Shown piece after piece: positions 18,959 to 28,710 of a stretch of 64,000 bases of DNA (its first letter is position 1; every line of letters begins with the position of its first letter). The stretch spans positions 1 to 64,000 of the forward strand of contig CAIPKV010000060.1 in assembly GCA_903865745.1 (NCBI GenBank), read 5' to 3'. The translations under genes and the position numbers were made by a program. The notes beneath the pieces are model-generated. The model was not told where the DNA came from. It did no database searches and was given only the letters and a program-made list of their open reading frames with translations. Origin of the DNA: an uncultured Verrucomicrobia subdivision 3 bacterium (GTDB lineage Bacteria > Verrucomicrobiota > Verrucomicrobiia > Limisphaerales > UBA11358).

Positions 18959-20485
18959 ATGCTTGCAAGGGTCTTTTCAGCGGCGGTCAATGGCATCGAC
19001 GCTTACTCCATCGAAGTTGAGGTGGATTGCGGCTATGGTGAAACCTTTATCGCGCTTGTGGGGCTGCCTGACACGGCCGTTAAGGAATCAAAGGATCGCG
19101 TCTCCACCGCGTTGGGAAATTCCGGGTACAAATTTCCGATGGGTAAGACCACTATCAACCTTGCTCCGGCGGATGTAAAAAAAGAGGGGCCGAGCTTCGA
19201 TTTACCCATCGCCCTCGGGATGCTCGCCGCATCCGAGCAAATGGAAACCGACCAGCTTGATTATTTCGTTGCCGTCGGCGAACTCGCGCTAACTGGCGCA
19301 GTGCGTTCATGCAAGGGCGTTTTACCAATTGCGCTGCGCGCAAAGGCGGACGGAAAAACGGGAATCTTGGTGCCGATAGAAAATGCGGCCGAAGCAGCCG
19401 TGGTGGAGGGTTTGAATGTGATCCCGGTGCAAAATCTCCGCGAAGCTGCGCAGTTTTTAGAGGGCGAAATTAAAATCGCGCCAACAAAAGTAGACTTGGT
19501 CAAACTCTTCGAACATCAGAACGATGACGAGCACGATTTCTCCGAGGTTAAAGGTCAAGAGAACGTAAAGCGAGCGCTGGAAATCGCGGCGGCAGGGGGG
19601 CACAACGTGATTTTAATTGGCCCACCGGGCACCGGCAAATCTATGCTGGCAAAAAGGCTGGCGACCATTCTACCGCCGCTTACCTTAGCTGAGGCGCTGG
19701 AAACGACGAAGATACACAGCATCGTCGGTTTGTTGAAATCAGGGCAGGCGCTGGTGACGCAGCGGCCGTTCCGCGCGCCGCATCACACAGCGAGCGACGC
19801 TGGTCTACTTGGTGGCAACATCAATCCAACTCCGGGGGAAATATCCATCGCGCACAACGGCGTTTTGTTTCTAGATGAACTGCCGGAGTTTAAGCGCAAT
19901 GTTTTGGAGACCTTGCGCCAGCCGCTTGAGGAAGGCATCGTGACGATTTCGCGCGCGGCTGGCACGATGACTTTCCCATCGCAGTTTATGCTGATTGCCG
20001 CGATGAACCCAACGCCAGATGGGAAAATGCCGGGCGAATCGAAATCTTCGCCGCGTGAGATTCAGAATTATCTCGGCCGAATTTCTGGGCCACTTCTTGA
20101 CCGGATTGATTTACATATCGAGGTGCCGCCGGTAAAGTTCCGCGAGATGTCATCCGCACAGCCTGGTGAAACGTCTACGATAATCCGCGAACGAGTCATC
20201 GCTGCGCGGAGATGTCAGCACGCGCGGTTTGCCGGCAAACCTAAAATCACGTGCAATGCGCGTATGGGAGCGCGGGAATTAAAATCCTATTGCGAATTAG
20301 ACGAGACGACGCGGGATCTATTGAAGCATGCGATGACCGAATATAATTTGAGCGCGCGTGCCTACGACCGCATCTTGAAGGTGTCTCGAACGATTGCTGA
20401 TTTGGCAGGTACTGAAAATATATCCGGCGACCACATCAGCGAGGCAATTCAGTTTCGGTCGCTCGACCGACAGTTATGGGGCTAA
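18959..20485 (+). CDS. YifB/ComM family Mg-chelatase-like AAA ATPase
   Basis: VEVDCGYGETFIALVGLPDTAVKESKDRV; VKGQENVKRALEIAAAGGHNVILIGPPGTGKSMLAKRLATILPPL; FRAPHHTASDAGLLGG. Confidence 0.95.
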   Translation: MLARVFSAAVNGIDAYSIEVEVDCGYGETFIALVGLPDTAVKESKDRVSTALGNSGYKFPMGKTTINLAPADVKKEGPSFDLPIALGMLAASEQMETDQLDYFVAVGELALTGAVRSCKGVLPIALRAKADGKTGILVPIENAAEAAVVEGLNVIPVQNLREAAQFLEGEIKIAPTKVDLVKLFEHQNDDEHDFSEVKGQENVKRALEIAAAGGHNVILIGPPGTGKSMLAKRLATILPPLTLAEALETTKIHSIVGLLKSGQALVTQRPFRAPHHTASDAGLLGGNINPTPGEISIAHNGVLFLDELPEFKRNVLETLRQPLEEGIVTISRAAGTMTFPSQFMLIAAMNPTPDGKMPGESKSSPREIQNYLGRISGPLLDRIDLHIEVPPVKFREMSSAQPGETSTIIRERVIAARRCQHARFAGKPKITCNARMGARELKSYCELDETTRDLLKHAMTEYNLSARAYDRILKVSRTIADLAGTENISGDHISEAIQFRSLDRQLWG

Positions 20486-20538
20486 AAGGAATGTTTACCG
20501 AGATTGCCTGTTAATCAGAATTTTGCTACTGAATTGGG

Positions 20539-21372
20539 GTGTCTGAACCCAGCCTGTTGCTACTAATCCCGGCATACAACGAAGAAGCGCGCATCGAACC
20601 GGTGCTGCGTGACTTTGCAGATTTTTTCGGTCGTAATTATTCTGGCCAATTCCAACTTGTTGTCGTGCTCAATGGTTGTCGTGATAACACGCTTGGCGTG
20701 GTGCAGCGTGTGGCTAAGGATTTTTCGAGTATCGGTTGGCTGGATTTTCCAGCGGCCATTGGAAAAGGTGGTGCGCTCATTGAAGGGCTTAAACTGGCCG
20801 GCCACGCGGACCTCATTGGCTATGTAGACGCAGATGGCGCTACGCCTCCGCATGCTTATCTCGATTTAGTAAAAAAAATCGGTGCGGTGGACTGCGTAAT
20901 CGGTTCGCGCTGGCTGGCTGGTGCCGTGATCCACCAGTCGCAGACGGGCAACCGGCAGTTTGCCAGCCGTGTGTTTCATCTCATCGTTCAGTCCTTGTTC
21001 TGGATGAATATCCGTGATACCCAGTGCGGTGCGAAGGTCATGCGGCGCGAGGTTGTAGAAAAAATTCACCCAGCGTTACGAATCGCCGATATGGCGTTCG
21101 ACATCAACCTGCTTTATTCGATGAAGCGCGCGGGCTTCCGCATTCTTGAAGTGCCCACGGAGTGGACGGATAAAGCCGGTTCGAAGGTTGCGCTCGGGCG
21201 CTCATCGCTGACAATGTTTCTCTCGGTTGTCCGTGTGCGTCTCATTTATTCGCCGTTTTACCAACTGTTGCGTCCGCTGCGTCCGCTGGAAGGCTGGATT
21301 TATAAAAAGTTGCGTGCGCCGCAGCCGCTTTCAGTGTCTGACGTTCAGAGTCCAAAGCCTAAAGCGGACTAA
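20539..21372 (+). CDS. Family 2 glycosyltransferase (dolichyl-phosphate sugar transferase-like)
   Basis: LLLIPAYNEEARIEPVLRDFADFF; GKGGALIEGLKLAGHADLIGYVDADGATPP; GTG start. Confidence 0.88.
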   Translation: MSEPSLLLLIPAYNEEARIEPVLRDFADFFGRNYSGQFQLVVVLNGCRDNTLGVVQRVAKDFSSIGWLDFPAAIGKGGALIEGLKLAGHADLIGYVDADGATPPHAYLDLVKKIGAVDCVIGSRWLAGAVIHQSQTGNRQFASRVFHLIVQSLFWMNIRDTQCGAKVMRREVVEKIHPALRIADMAFDINLLYSMKRAGFRILEVPTEWTDKAGSKVALGRSSLTMFLSVVRVRLIYSPFYQLLRPLRPLEGWIYKKLRAPQPLSVSDVQSPKPKAD

Positions 21373-21382
21373 CCAGTTGGTT

Positions 21383-22666
21383 TCAAGCTTTTAAATTTTG
21401 GATTTTCACTCCCCAAGTGAACCAGGAGCAGGCAACGAAGAGTAAGAGATTAAACCCACCGAGTGTTTGTAACACGACATCGAGGCGGTGAAAATGATTC
21501 AGCATTACCGGCAGTGTCAGGCCGTAAGCCAGCGCCAGCACCACCATGAACGGCACTACCGCAAATCGCCCGCGAGCCAAAAGATCATTGACCATCACAT
21601 TGGCTAGTGCAAGTGGTACCATTGCCGCCGCATACCACGGCAGTAGCGCCGTGGTAGCCGCCACATAGCTGGTCTTATAAACAATTTTCACCATCACCGG
21701 TCCGACCAACCACAGTCCGATGCCGCCGCCCATCGCTAGCACAGCTGTGCCAAGGACAACCAGATTGAATAAATTACTTTTTTGGGATTTTGCTGCCGCG
21801 TGAACAATTTTCGGGAACATCACCGCCGCCAAAGGCAACACCAGCCAAAGCAGTGCTCGGGATAAGGTGCCCGCCGCTACATACGGTGCCATCTCGTCGC
21901 CGGTGAAATACGCCTTCGCGTACATCGTGTCAGCCGTGAACATGAACTGGCATGCGCCGAAGCCAAACAGAAGTGGTATTACCTCGCGCAGTAGACCTTT
22001 CGTGTCAGATTTGTCCGGCTTCGGAAGCCACAAATCCCGCGTCCGCCAGATGGCGATGCCTGCAGCCAAACCCACTCCCATCAGTGCGCCGGCCATCATG
22101 CCCGCCGCGCCCATGCCAAGTGCCAACACTAATATTGCTGCGCCTAGAAACCGCCCCGCGCCGCCATAAATCACCGACCAGCCAAACCAGAAAAAATCCT
22201 GTCTCCCTTGCAACACGCCGGAAAACATCGGGACCCACAGCGCCGCTAGAATCAACGGCAGGGTTACCCACAGGCCGAGCGCATCCGGCAAATGCCAACC
22301 CGCGACGATTTGTTTTTGAAAAATCAGAACCATCACCGCGCCAATCGCCCAAACGAGGAATGTCCACAGCCACGCGACCCGAATCAGTCTGGACAATTGC
22401 CGCTCTCGCCCTGCCGCCAACGCGAGTGCTGTCTGTTGCGCAAAAATCATCTGCAACGGCATCGTCGGTAGGCACGCTACGACCATCAGCAATGTACCAA
22501 ACGCTGCGTATTCCGACTCGGGGATGGATTTCGAAAGAAAATGCACACCCCATGTCAGCGCGCCGCCCGCGATATTCGCAATCATAAGCCAGCCGCTCTG
22601 GCGGAAAAATGACGCGTGCGGTTTATGATCAACCGTCGGAAGGGCTTGTTTTTTTTCGGCGTTCAT
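21383..22666 (-). CDS. Oligosaccharide flippase/polysaccharide biosynthesis membrane protein (Wzx/MATE-like)
   Basis: About 12 hydrophobic segments; GWLMIANIAGGALTWGVHFLSKSIPESEYAAFGTLL typical of the flippase N-terminus. Confidence 0.8.
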   Translation of the reverse strand: MNAEKKQALPTVDHKPHASFFRQSGWLMIANIAGGALTWGVHFLSKSIPESEYAAFGTLLMVVACLPTMPLQMIFAQQTALALAAGRERQLSRLIRVAWLWTFLVWAIGAVMVLIFQKQIVAGWHLPDALGLWVTLPLILAALWVPMFSGVLQGRQDFFWFGWSVIYGGAGRFLGAAILVLALGMGAAGMMAGALMGVGLAAGIAIWRTRDLWLPKPDKSDTKGLLREVIPLLFGFGACQFMFTADTMYAKAYFTGDEMAPYVAAGTLSRALLWLVLPLAAVMFPKIVHAAAKSQKSNLFNLVVLGTAVLAMGGGIGLWLVGPVMVKIVYKTSYVAATTALLPWYAAAMVPLALANVMVNDLLARGRFAVVPFMVVLALAYGLTLPVMLNHFHRLDVVLQTLGGFNLLLFVACSWFTWGVKIQNLKA

Positions 22667-22699
22667 GAATTATTTATTAAGAATTCTCAGGCAAATCAA

Positions 22700-23826
22700 T
22701 TAAGGTAGCGACTTGAAAAAGCTGATTAGCAAATTTTTTGCTTTTTCGAGTTCCGCCAGCGAAATCCATTCGTCTACCGTGTGTGCCTGCGCAATGTCGC
22801 CCGGCCCGAACACGATGCTGGGAATCCCGCCGGATGCCAGCACGGCCGCGTCACAAAAATAATCTGCACCGAGTGGTTTTTTTTGGCCAATCACTTGGAG
22901 AAATGTTTGGACAAGCGGCAGCTTAAAATCTGTTTCCAGCGGCAAGGCGGGTGCGAGTTTGGTGCTGGAGATTTTTGCGGACAGATTCTTTGTATGCAAC
23001 AGCCTGGAAATTTCGCGGCGAACGGAAGCTTCCGTCTCGCCCGGTAGTGTGCGCCGGTCAATTACAATCACGCAAGTATCCGGCACTATATTTGGCTGGG
23101 TGCCACCGTGAATTTTTCCTACGTTCACTGTGCCGGTGCCGAGCAGTTCATGTTTTTTCTTTTTTAAGTGCCCTGCGTAATCCGATTCCAGTACATCAAC
23201 AATCTGCGCCATTTCATGTACTGCATTTTTGCCGAGGTGCGGGGTCGCGCCATGTGCGGCTCGACCACGAGTGGTAAGCTCAAGCCACAGGCTTCCCTTA
23301 TGCGCCGTCACGACTTGCAGTTTTGTCGGTTCGCCGACGATGGCCAAGTCGGCTTTGAAATTATTTTTTACGAGCGCGCGTGAACCGGCTTGACCGTGTT
23401 CCTCATCGATTAAGCCGGTGAAGATTATTTCTGTTTCCAGTGGACGCGATTTTGAATTTGCGAGTTCACATAGCGTCGCCAGCATGGCGGCGACGGAACC
23501 TTTAGTGTCACACGCACCACGCCCATGCAGGTGGTCGTTTTTGCGCTGCGGAATAAATTGAGTCCCAGTTGCGCCGACGGTGTCCAAATGTGGCGCAAGT
23601 AAGATAGTCCGCCGGATTTTATTTTTTGGTAGTAGCCGTGCAATGACGTTGCAACGCCCTGGCAAAACTTTTTGAAGCTCCACTTCCAGGCCAGCGCGGG
23701 CGGCGGTGGCAGCTAGAAAATCTGCTACATTCTTTTCGCCGGCGAGTGGATGACGAGACGGCAGGAAGGCGGGATTGACGCTCGGCAAAGCGATAAGTTC
23801 GGCCAGCAGTTTTTCTGTACGCGTCA
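22700..23826 (-). CDS. M20 family metallopeptidase (ArgE/DapE-like)
   Basis: LLAPHLDTVGATG, GRGACDTKGSVAAMLATL, GLIDEEHGQAGSRALV, VGEPTKLQVVTAHKGSLWLELTTRGRAAHGATPHLGKNAV. GTG start at 23826 (VTRTEKLL). Confidence 0.9.
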
Positions 23827-23902
23827 CGTTGAAAGGATGGCAGAGCCGGGGCGTTGACGAAAGTGAATTGGAGTGGCACTGGTGGAAAAATCCGGTCAAG
23901 CA

Positions 23903-24676
23903 TCAACGCACAAATTGTTTGAAAAAAATCATCCCAGAAATGGTGAAGCCAATGGCTGTGATGATTTGCCGGACTCGGGCCGGTGAAATTCGTTGGGAAT
24001 AATGCGAGCCTAAATAATAGCCAGTCACGGCGCCTACAGTCATGATGGCGGCTCGCGGCCAGTCGATCAGTCCAGCCCCGACGAACCAAACAGCTGCGAT
24101 AAGATTGATAAGTGAACCCAAAATCGTCTTGAGCGTGTTCATCTCATATATGTTGTGCATACCGATAAACCCCAGCGTGGCCAGCATCAGGATGCCGATA
24201 CCCGCTCCGAAGTAACCGCCGTAAATGGCAACTAGGAATTGGAAGAAAATAGCTCCCCAGAGATGAACCGAATTGGTTTTGGCATCAAGATGCGAACCTG
24301 CAAAGCGCCGGAAGATACCTTGTGCCAGAAAGAGAAGTGTCGCGAACAGAATCAGGAAGGGAACGAGTTTGCTGAAAATCTGGTTGCTTGTATGGGTCAG
24401 CAAGGTGCTGCCGAGTAAGCCGCCGAGCAGGCTGACTGGCAGAAAGCGCTTCAGCCAGGGCAGAACGGGTTTGATGTATTGCCGGTTTCCAAACATGCCG
24501 CCGCTGGTACCAATGACTAGCGCCAGCGTGCTGGTGGCGTTGGCCATGACTGGCGAGGTTCCAAAGGCGAGCAGAGTCGGAAAGGTGAGGAGTGTGCCGC
24601 CGCCGGCCACGGCATTAATCATGCCCGCTCCGACCGCCGATCCCGCCAGACCGATTATTTCCCAACCAGAAATCAT
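23903..24676 (-). CDS. TauE/SafE family sulfite exporter/permease
   Basis: GSAVGAGMINAVAGGGTLLTFPTLLAFG; YGGYFGAGIGILMLATLGFIG. Confidence 0.88.
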   Translation of the reverse strand: MISGWEIIGLAGSAVGAGMINAVAGGGTLLTFPTLLAFGTSPVMANATSTLALVIGTSGGMFGNRQYIKPVLPWLKRFLPVSLLGGLLGSTLLTHTSNQIFSKLVPFLILFATLLFLAQGIFRRFAGSHLDAKTNSVHLWGAIFFQFLVAIYGGYFGAGIGILMLATLGFIGMHNIYEMNTLKTILGSLINLIAAVWFVGAGLIDWPRAAIMTVGAVTGYYLGSHYSQRISPARVRQIITAIGFTISGMIFFKQFVR

Positions 24677-24812
24677 TTGTCGGAAAGTCTAATTCGTACT
24701 AACTCTGACTAAAAGCAGTCAAAACCCGAATGGAGGTAACTTAGTTAAGCATTAAACATCATGAAAAATGTAGGTCTCGCCAGACCGCTAAATTTATTCT
24801 GTAAAATGAAAG

Positions 24813-24898
24813 TGGTGGTAGGTGATGGATTCGAACCATCGAAGGCGTAAGCCGACAGATTTACAGTCTGCACCCTTTAGCCACTTGGATAACCTACC
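24813..24898 (-). tRNA. tRNA-Tyr (anticodon GTA), 3' CCA encoded
   Basis: Reverse complement GGTAGGTTATCCAAGTGGCTAAAGGGTGCAGACTGTAAATCTG...GGTTCGAATCCATCACCTACCACCA. Acceptor pairs GGTAGGT/ACCTACC; long variable arm. Confidence 0.95.
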
Positions 24899-25024
24899 AC
24901 GAAAGGGACGATAATTAAGCCATGCCGCAGCGCATTTGTCAATCTGCGTGAGCTCGAATTTAAGATGGTGGTCAACGTCGCCTTTGAATTTGTGCACTAA
25001 ATAAATTTGTTTTAGACTGACCGA

Positions 25025-26368
25025 ATGTTTGACTCGTTAGGCAGCAAGCTTCAAAACGCCTTCAAGAACCTGCGCGGCCTCGGTAAAATTTCCGAGAGCA
25101 ACGTCGGTGACGCTCTGCGCGAAGTAAGAATGGCGCTCCTTGAAGCCGATGTGAATTTCAAGGTCGCCCGCGATTTTATTGAGCGGGTCAAAACTAAATC
25201 GCTCGGTGCGGAAGTTATTTCCAGCATCCAGCCGGGACAGCAGATCATCAAATTTGTCAGCGACGAGCTGACAGCCTTGCTCGGCTCACAAAACGCGGCG
25301 TTGAACCTTTCTGGAAATCCCACCTGCCTGATGATGGTTGGGCTGCATGGCGCAGGCAAAACGACTTCGGCTGGCAAGCTTGCTAAACTTCTAAAAAAAC
25401 AAGGCCGCGCGCCGTTGCTCGTGGCGGCGGACGTTTATCGGCCAGCGGCGATGGATCAACTCGAAACGCTCGGTAAACAAGTCGAAGTTCCGGTGTTTAT
25501 TAAGCGCGGCGAGACGGACGTTTTGAAAATAGCGCGCGAGGCGCTGGCTTTTGCCGGTGTCAATAATTGCAATGTCGTCATCTTTGATACTGCTGGCCGG
25601 TTGCAGATAGATGAGCCGCTCGTACAGGAACTCGTCCGCTTGCGCGACTTGGTGAAGCCGCAGGAAATTTTGCTCGTGCTCGATGCCGCGACCGGTCAGG
25701 AAGCCGTGAATGTCGCCACGCATTTCGATCAGGCGCTGAACATTACCGGCTCAATTCTCACCAAGCTCGACGGGGATGCGCGCGGCGGTGCGGCTTTGAG
25801 TCTGAAAAGTGTCACCGGCAAGCCAATCAAGTTTGCCGGTGTCGGCGAAAAGCTGGACGAGTTTGAACCGTTTCATCCCGAACGCATGGCGTCGCGGATT
25901 CTGGGCATGGGCGACGTAGTGAGTCTCGTTGAACGCGCCGCTGAGGCTGTCACCGAGGAAGATGCGAAGCGCATGGAGGAAAAGATGCGCAAGGGCGAAT
26001 TTTCGTTGGAGGATTTTCTCGAGCAATTGCGCGCGATGAAGAAGTTTGGCTCGCTCGAAAGTATTATGAAGATGTTGCCGGGCGGCGGCGACGCGCTGAA
26101 ACAAATTGACCTTGGCAAGCAGGAGAAAGAATTCAAGCGGATGGAAGGCATGGTTTGCGCAATGACGGTGAAGGAACGCCGTAATCCAATGCTCCTCAAC
26201 GCGAGCCGCCGTCGCCGCATCGCCGCCGGCAGTGGCGTGACGGTGACCGAGTTGAACACCATGTTGAACAAGTTTTTCCAGATGCAGACGATGATGAAAA
26301 AGATGGGCAAGATGTCCAAGATGATGGGCAAGATGGGTGGCGCGATGCCGGGGATGTTCCGAAAATAA
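25025..26368 (+). CDS. ffh: Signal recognition particle protein Ffh
   Basis: GLHGAGKTTSAGKLAKLL, DTAGRLQIDEPLVQEL, LTKLDGDARGGAALSLKSVTGKPIKFAGVGEKLDEFEPFHPERMASRILGMGDV; Met-rich M domain. Confidence 0.97.
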   Translation: MFDSLGSKLQNAFKNLRGLGKISESNVGDALREVRMALLEADVNFKVARDFIERVKTKSLGAEVISSIQPGQQIIKFVSDELTALLGSQNAALNLSGNPTCLMMVGLHGAGKTTSAGKLAKLLKKQGRAPLLVAADVYRPAAMDQLETLGKQVEVPVFIKRGETDVLKIAREALAFAGVNNCNVVIFDTAGRLQIDEPLVQELVRLRDLVKPQEILLVLDAATGQEAVNVATHFDQALNITGSILTKLDGDARGGAALSLKSVTGKPIKFAGVGEKLDEFEPFHPERMASRILGMGDVVSLVERAAEAVTEEDAKRMEEKMRKGEFSLEDFLEQLRAMKKFGSLESIMKMLPGGGDALKQIDLGKQEKEFKRMEGMVCAMTVKERRNPMLLNASRRRRIAAGSGVTVTELNTMLNKFFQMQTMMKKMGKMSKMMGKMGGAMPGMFRK

Positions 26369-26392
26369 TTTGTCTTTACGGCTGTGCCAACC

Positions 26393-26418
26393 GTGCCAGC
26401 TGCGCCCGGCGCTGGCAC
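26393..26418. other. Strong hairpin downstream of ffh
   Basis: GTGCCAGC-tgcgcccggc-GCTGGCAC; no following T-run. Confidence 0.5.
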
Positions 26419-26576
26419 ACTTGTTGTGCCAAAAATTTCCAGTGTCTGCTTCACGCCGAACGGCGAATTCTTCAAAACCTCTTGATATTTCAGCGTTTTT
26501 CTGCGGTTCGCACCGTTGGCATTGCTCAAGCTAAAAGGAAGGTGTCGGATATAACTAAACCATTAACGAAAGGAAA

Positions 26577-27014
26577 ATGATTATGAAATTAATGCAATAT
26601 CAACGTCCCTCGGTTGCCTGGCCGACTTTTGGCCGGCTGGCAAACTTGCAAGATGAACTGGATCGGCTGTTCGAATCGCCCTTGACCGGCTGGGCACCCG
26701 CTTTGGATGTCCACGAAGACAAGGACAGCTTCAGCATCCGCGTGGAACTGCCGGGCATGAAGCGCGAAGACATCGAGGTCTCGCTCCAAGATGGCGCGCT
26801 CATCATCTCGGGCGAACGCAAGGAAGAGAAGGTTAACGAAGGCACTGAAGTTCATCGCCAAGAGCGGTTTTACGGCCGCTTCTCGCGGGCACTGACTCTG
26901 CCATCGGCGGTTGCGGGCGATAAGGTAAAGGCGCAGTACAAGGATGGCATTCTGACTGTCACCTTGCCCAAGGCTGAGGAAGCCAAGCCCAAAGCCATTA
27001 CCGTCAGCGAATAA
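26577..27014 (+). CDS. Hsp20/alpha-crystallin small heat shock protein
   Basis: PALDVHEDKDSFSIRVELPGMKREDIEVSLQDGALIISGERKEE; KAQYKDGILTVTLPKAEEAKPKAI. Confidence 0.95.
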   Translation: MIMKLMQYQRPSVAWPTFGRLANLQDELDRLFESPLTGWAPALDVHEDKDSFSIRVELPGMKREDIEVSLQDGALIISGERKEEKVNEGTEVHRQERFYGRFSRALTLPSAVAGDKVKAQYKDGILTVTLPKAEEAKPKAITVSE

Positions 27015-27032
27015 TCCGTTGCTAAAAAATCA

Positions 27033-27069
27033 AAAGGCAGGAGCTGGATAATCCGGCTCCTGCCTTTCT
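27033..27069 (+). terminator. Rho-independent-like terminator after hsp20
   Basis: AAAGGCAGGAGC-tggataatccg-GCTCCTGCCTTT followed by CTT. Confidence 0.75.
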
Positions 27070-27080
27070 TGCTAGACGTG

Positions 27081-27968
27081 TTAAACGTAAAGGTAAACGT
27101 AAATCGAGAATGACACCGCCAGCGCACCCGCGGCCGCCGCAATGGACCAGAGGAAACTCCGTTTCCGGGCTGCTACTGCAAAGGTCGAGATAATCACGGC
27201 CATCTGCGAGGCGAGCATTCCATAGAAAAACTTTCCGCTGCGCCGGTGATGCTTTTCAGCAGTGTAATTATTCTGACGCACTTGTAGTTCATATACGTTT
27301 GCGACAGCCTGGTTCAGTTTTGCCTCGGCCTCGTAGCGCTCCGCCGTGTAGCGCAGACGGGCGGCGGAGAAACTACGGAATACATTTTTGTCACCCGTCA
27401 TCAGCGACTCGTCCAGCTTATCCACGGCTTTGTTGACCGACTTGGTTGCATTGTCAAAAGCATCTGCCGCGTCTTTTGCGGCGGTCAGCGCATCGGCCAG
27501 CGCGGCGGGTTTAATTTTCGCCAGCACGGCAGTGGTCTCCGCTTCCGGAGCGGAACTGGCGACATCGGTAATCGCTGTGTTCACGGCATCCTCAAACTTT
27601 GCCGGTGTGGCGGCAGGTAATTGATTGTTCACGAGCGCCGCGATTGTGGCTGCATCCGCTTTGGGCAAAACTTCCGCCGTCAAGGGCGTGAGGTCCACCG
27701 TGGCGGCCAGCAGGTCCAATGAATTGCGCGCCATCGCGCCCCGCAGTTTCTTGGCCTGATAAAAACTCCATTGATCGCCGGCCTTGGACTGGAGCTGTGC
27801 CGCCGCCGAGCGGTCGTATTGCGCCTTGGTCATCTCGCTGGACGCGAGGCCGGCGAGCATGGTCGCGATGACGGTCATCACGATGGGCGTCGCGCCGAGG
27901 ATTTTTCCCCAGGTGGAGGGTGGCAGATCTTTTTTTAAATCGTCCGGAATCTGGATTTTGGCGGCCAT
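27081..27968 (-). CDS. DUF4337-like membrane protein
   Basis: MLAGLASSEMTKAQYDRSAAAQLQSKAGDQWSFYQAKKLRGAM with C-terminal TM segments. Confidence 0.65.
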   Translation of the reverse strand: MAAKIQIPDDLKKDLPPSTWGKILGATPIVMTVIATMLAGLASSEMTKAQYDRSAAAQLQSKAGDQWSFYQAKKLRGAMARNSLDLLAATVDLTPLTAEVLPKADAATIAALVNNQLPAATPAKFEDAVNTAITDVASSAPEAETTAVLAKIKPAALADALTAAKDAADAFDNATKSVNKAVDKLDESLMTGDKNVFRSFSAARLRYTAERYEAEAKLNQAVANVYELQVRQNNYTAEKHHRRSGKFFYGMLASQMAVIISTFAVAARKRSFLWSIAAAAGALAVSFSIYVYLYV

Positions 27969-28066
27969 AATCTTTTAGAATTTCGCGCACTCTACACAAA
28001 ACCAATTTTCCCCGCCAGCCCGTAAAACGCATTGCCGTCCGGCACCGGAAAATTCACCATCGACGG

Positions 28067-28531
28067 GTGAACAATATCTGGCAGAACGAATCCGTCAGCG
28101 CCCAGACGCAAACCATCGCGCGCAGCCTGAAACATTTTACCGGGCGCGAACTGCTGGTCGGAAATTTCTCGCCGGCGGAATTCGCAGAGAAAGTTTTTCA
28201 TGCGCCATTCGTCCTCGTCTCGCACGGTACGGAAGCCGATCCGGTTTTGAATTACGGAAATGCCGCCGCGCTCGCACTCTGGGAAATGCCGTGGGAAGAA
28301 TTGACGCGCACGCCGTCGCGGCTGACTGCGGAGGCGCCGAATCGCGAGGAACGTGCGCGTTTGCTCGCCGCCGTCACGGCGCGCGGTTTCATTGATGACT
28401 ATTCCGGCATCCGCATTTCCAAGCACGGCCGCCGTTTTCGCATTGCGCAGGCGACGGTGTGGAATTTGATTTCAGCGGATGGAAAACCCTGCGGCCAGGC
28501 GGCGATGTTCTCGCATTGGGAGTTTCTTTGA
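28067..28531 (+). CDS. MEKHLA domain-containing protein (PAS-like)
   Basis: APFVLVSHGTEADPVLNYGNAAALALWEMPWEELTRTPSRLTAE...GYSGIRISKHGRRFRIAQATVWNLI-type architecture. Confidence 0.75.
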   Translation: MNNIWQNESVSAQTQTIARSLKHFTGRELLVGNFSPAEFAEKVFHAPFVLVSHGTEADPVLNYGNAAALALWEMPWEELTRTPSRLTAEAPNREERARLLAAVTARGFIDDYSGIRISKHGRRFRIAQATVWNLISADGKPCGQAAMFSHWEFL

Positions 28532-28561
28532 GCATCCGTTTTGCCAGGTAGCGCCAGAATT

Positions 28562-28633
28562 TGGTGGGGCGAGCGTCCCCGCGAGCCGGACGTCGCCTTA
28601 CCCAAGCGGCGCGCGAGGACGCTCGCCCCACCA
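28562..28633. repeat. REP/BIME-like inverted repeat
   Basis: Arms TGGTGGGGCGAGCGTCC (28562-28578) and GGACGCTCGCCCCACCA (28617-28633), perfect 17-bp complement, between two genes. Confidence 0.85.
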
Positions 28634-28710
28634 GCTTTTCAATATGAGCCGGCTCCTTTTGCTGCTTGGTTTTATCCCCGTTTTTGTGGTTTAATGTCCG
28701 CCGCACTTTT

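Noticed and set aside
25873-26529. 218-aa minus-strand ORF
   Set aside because: Antisense to the ffh M domain; no independent evidence of coding.
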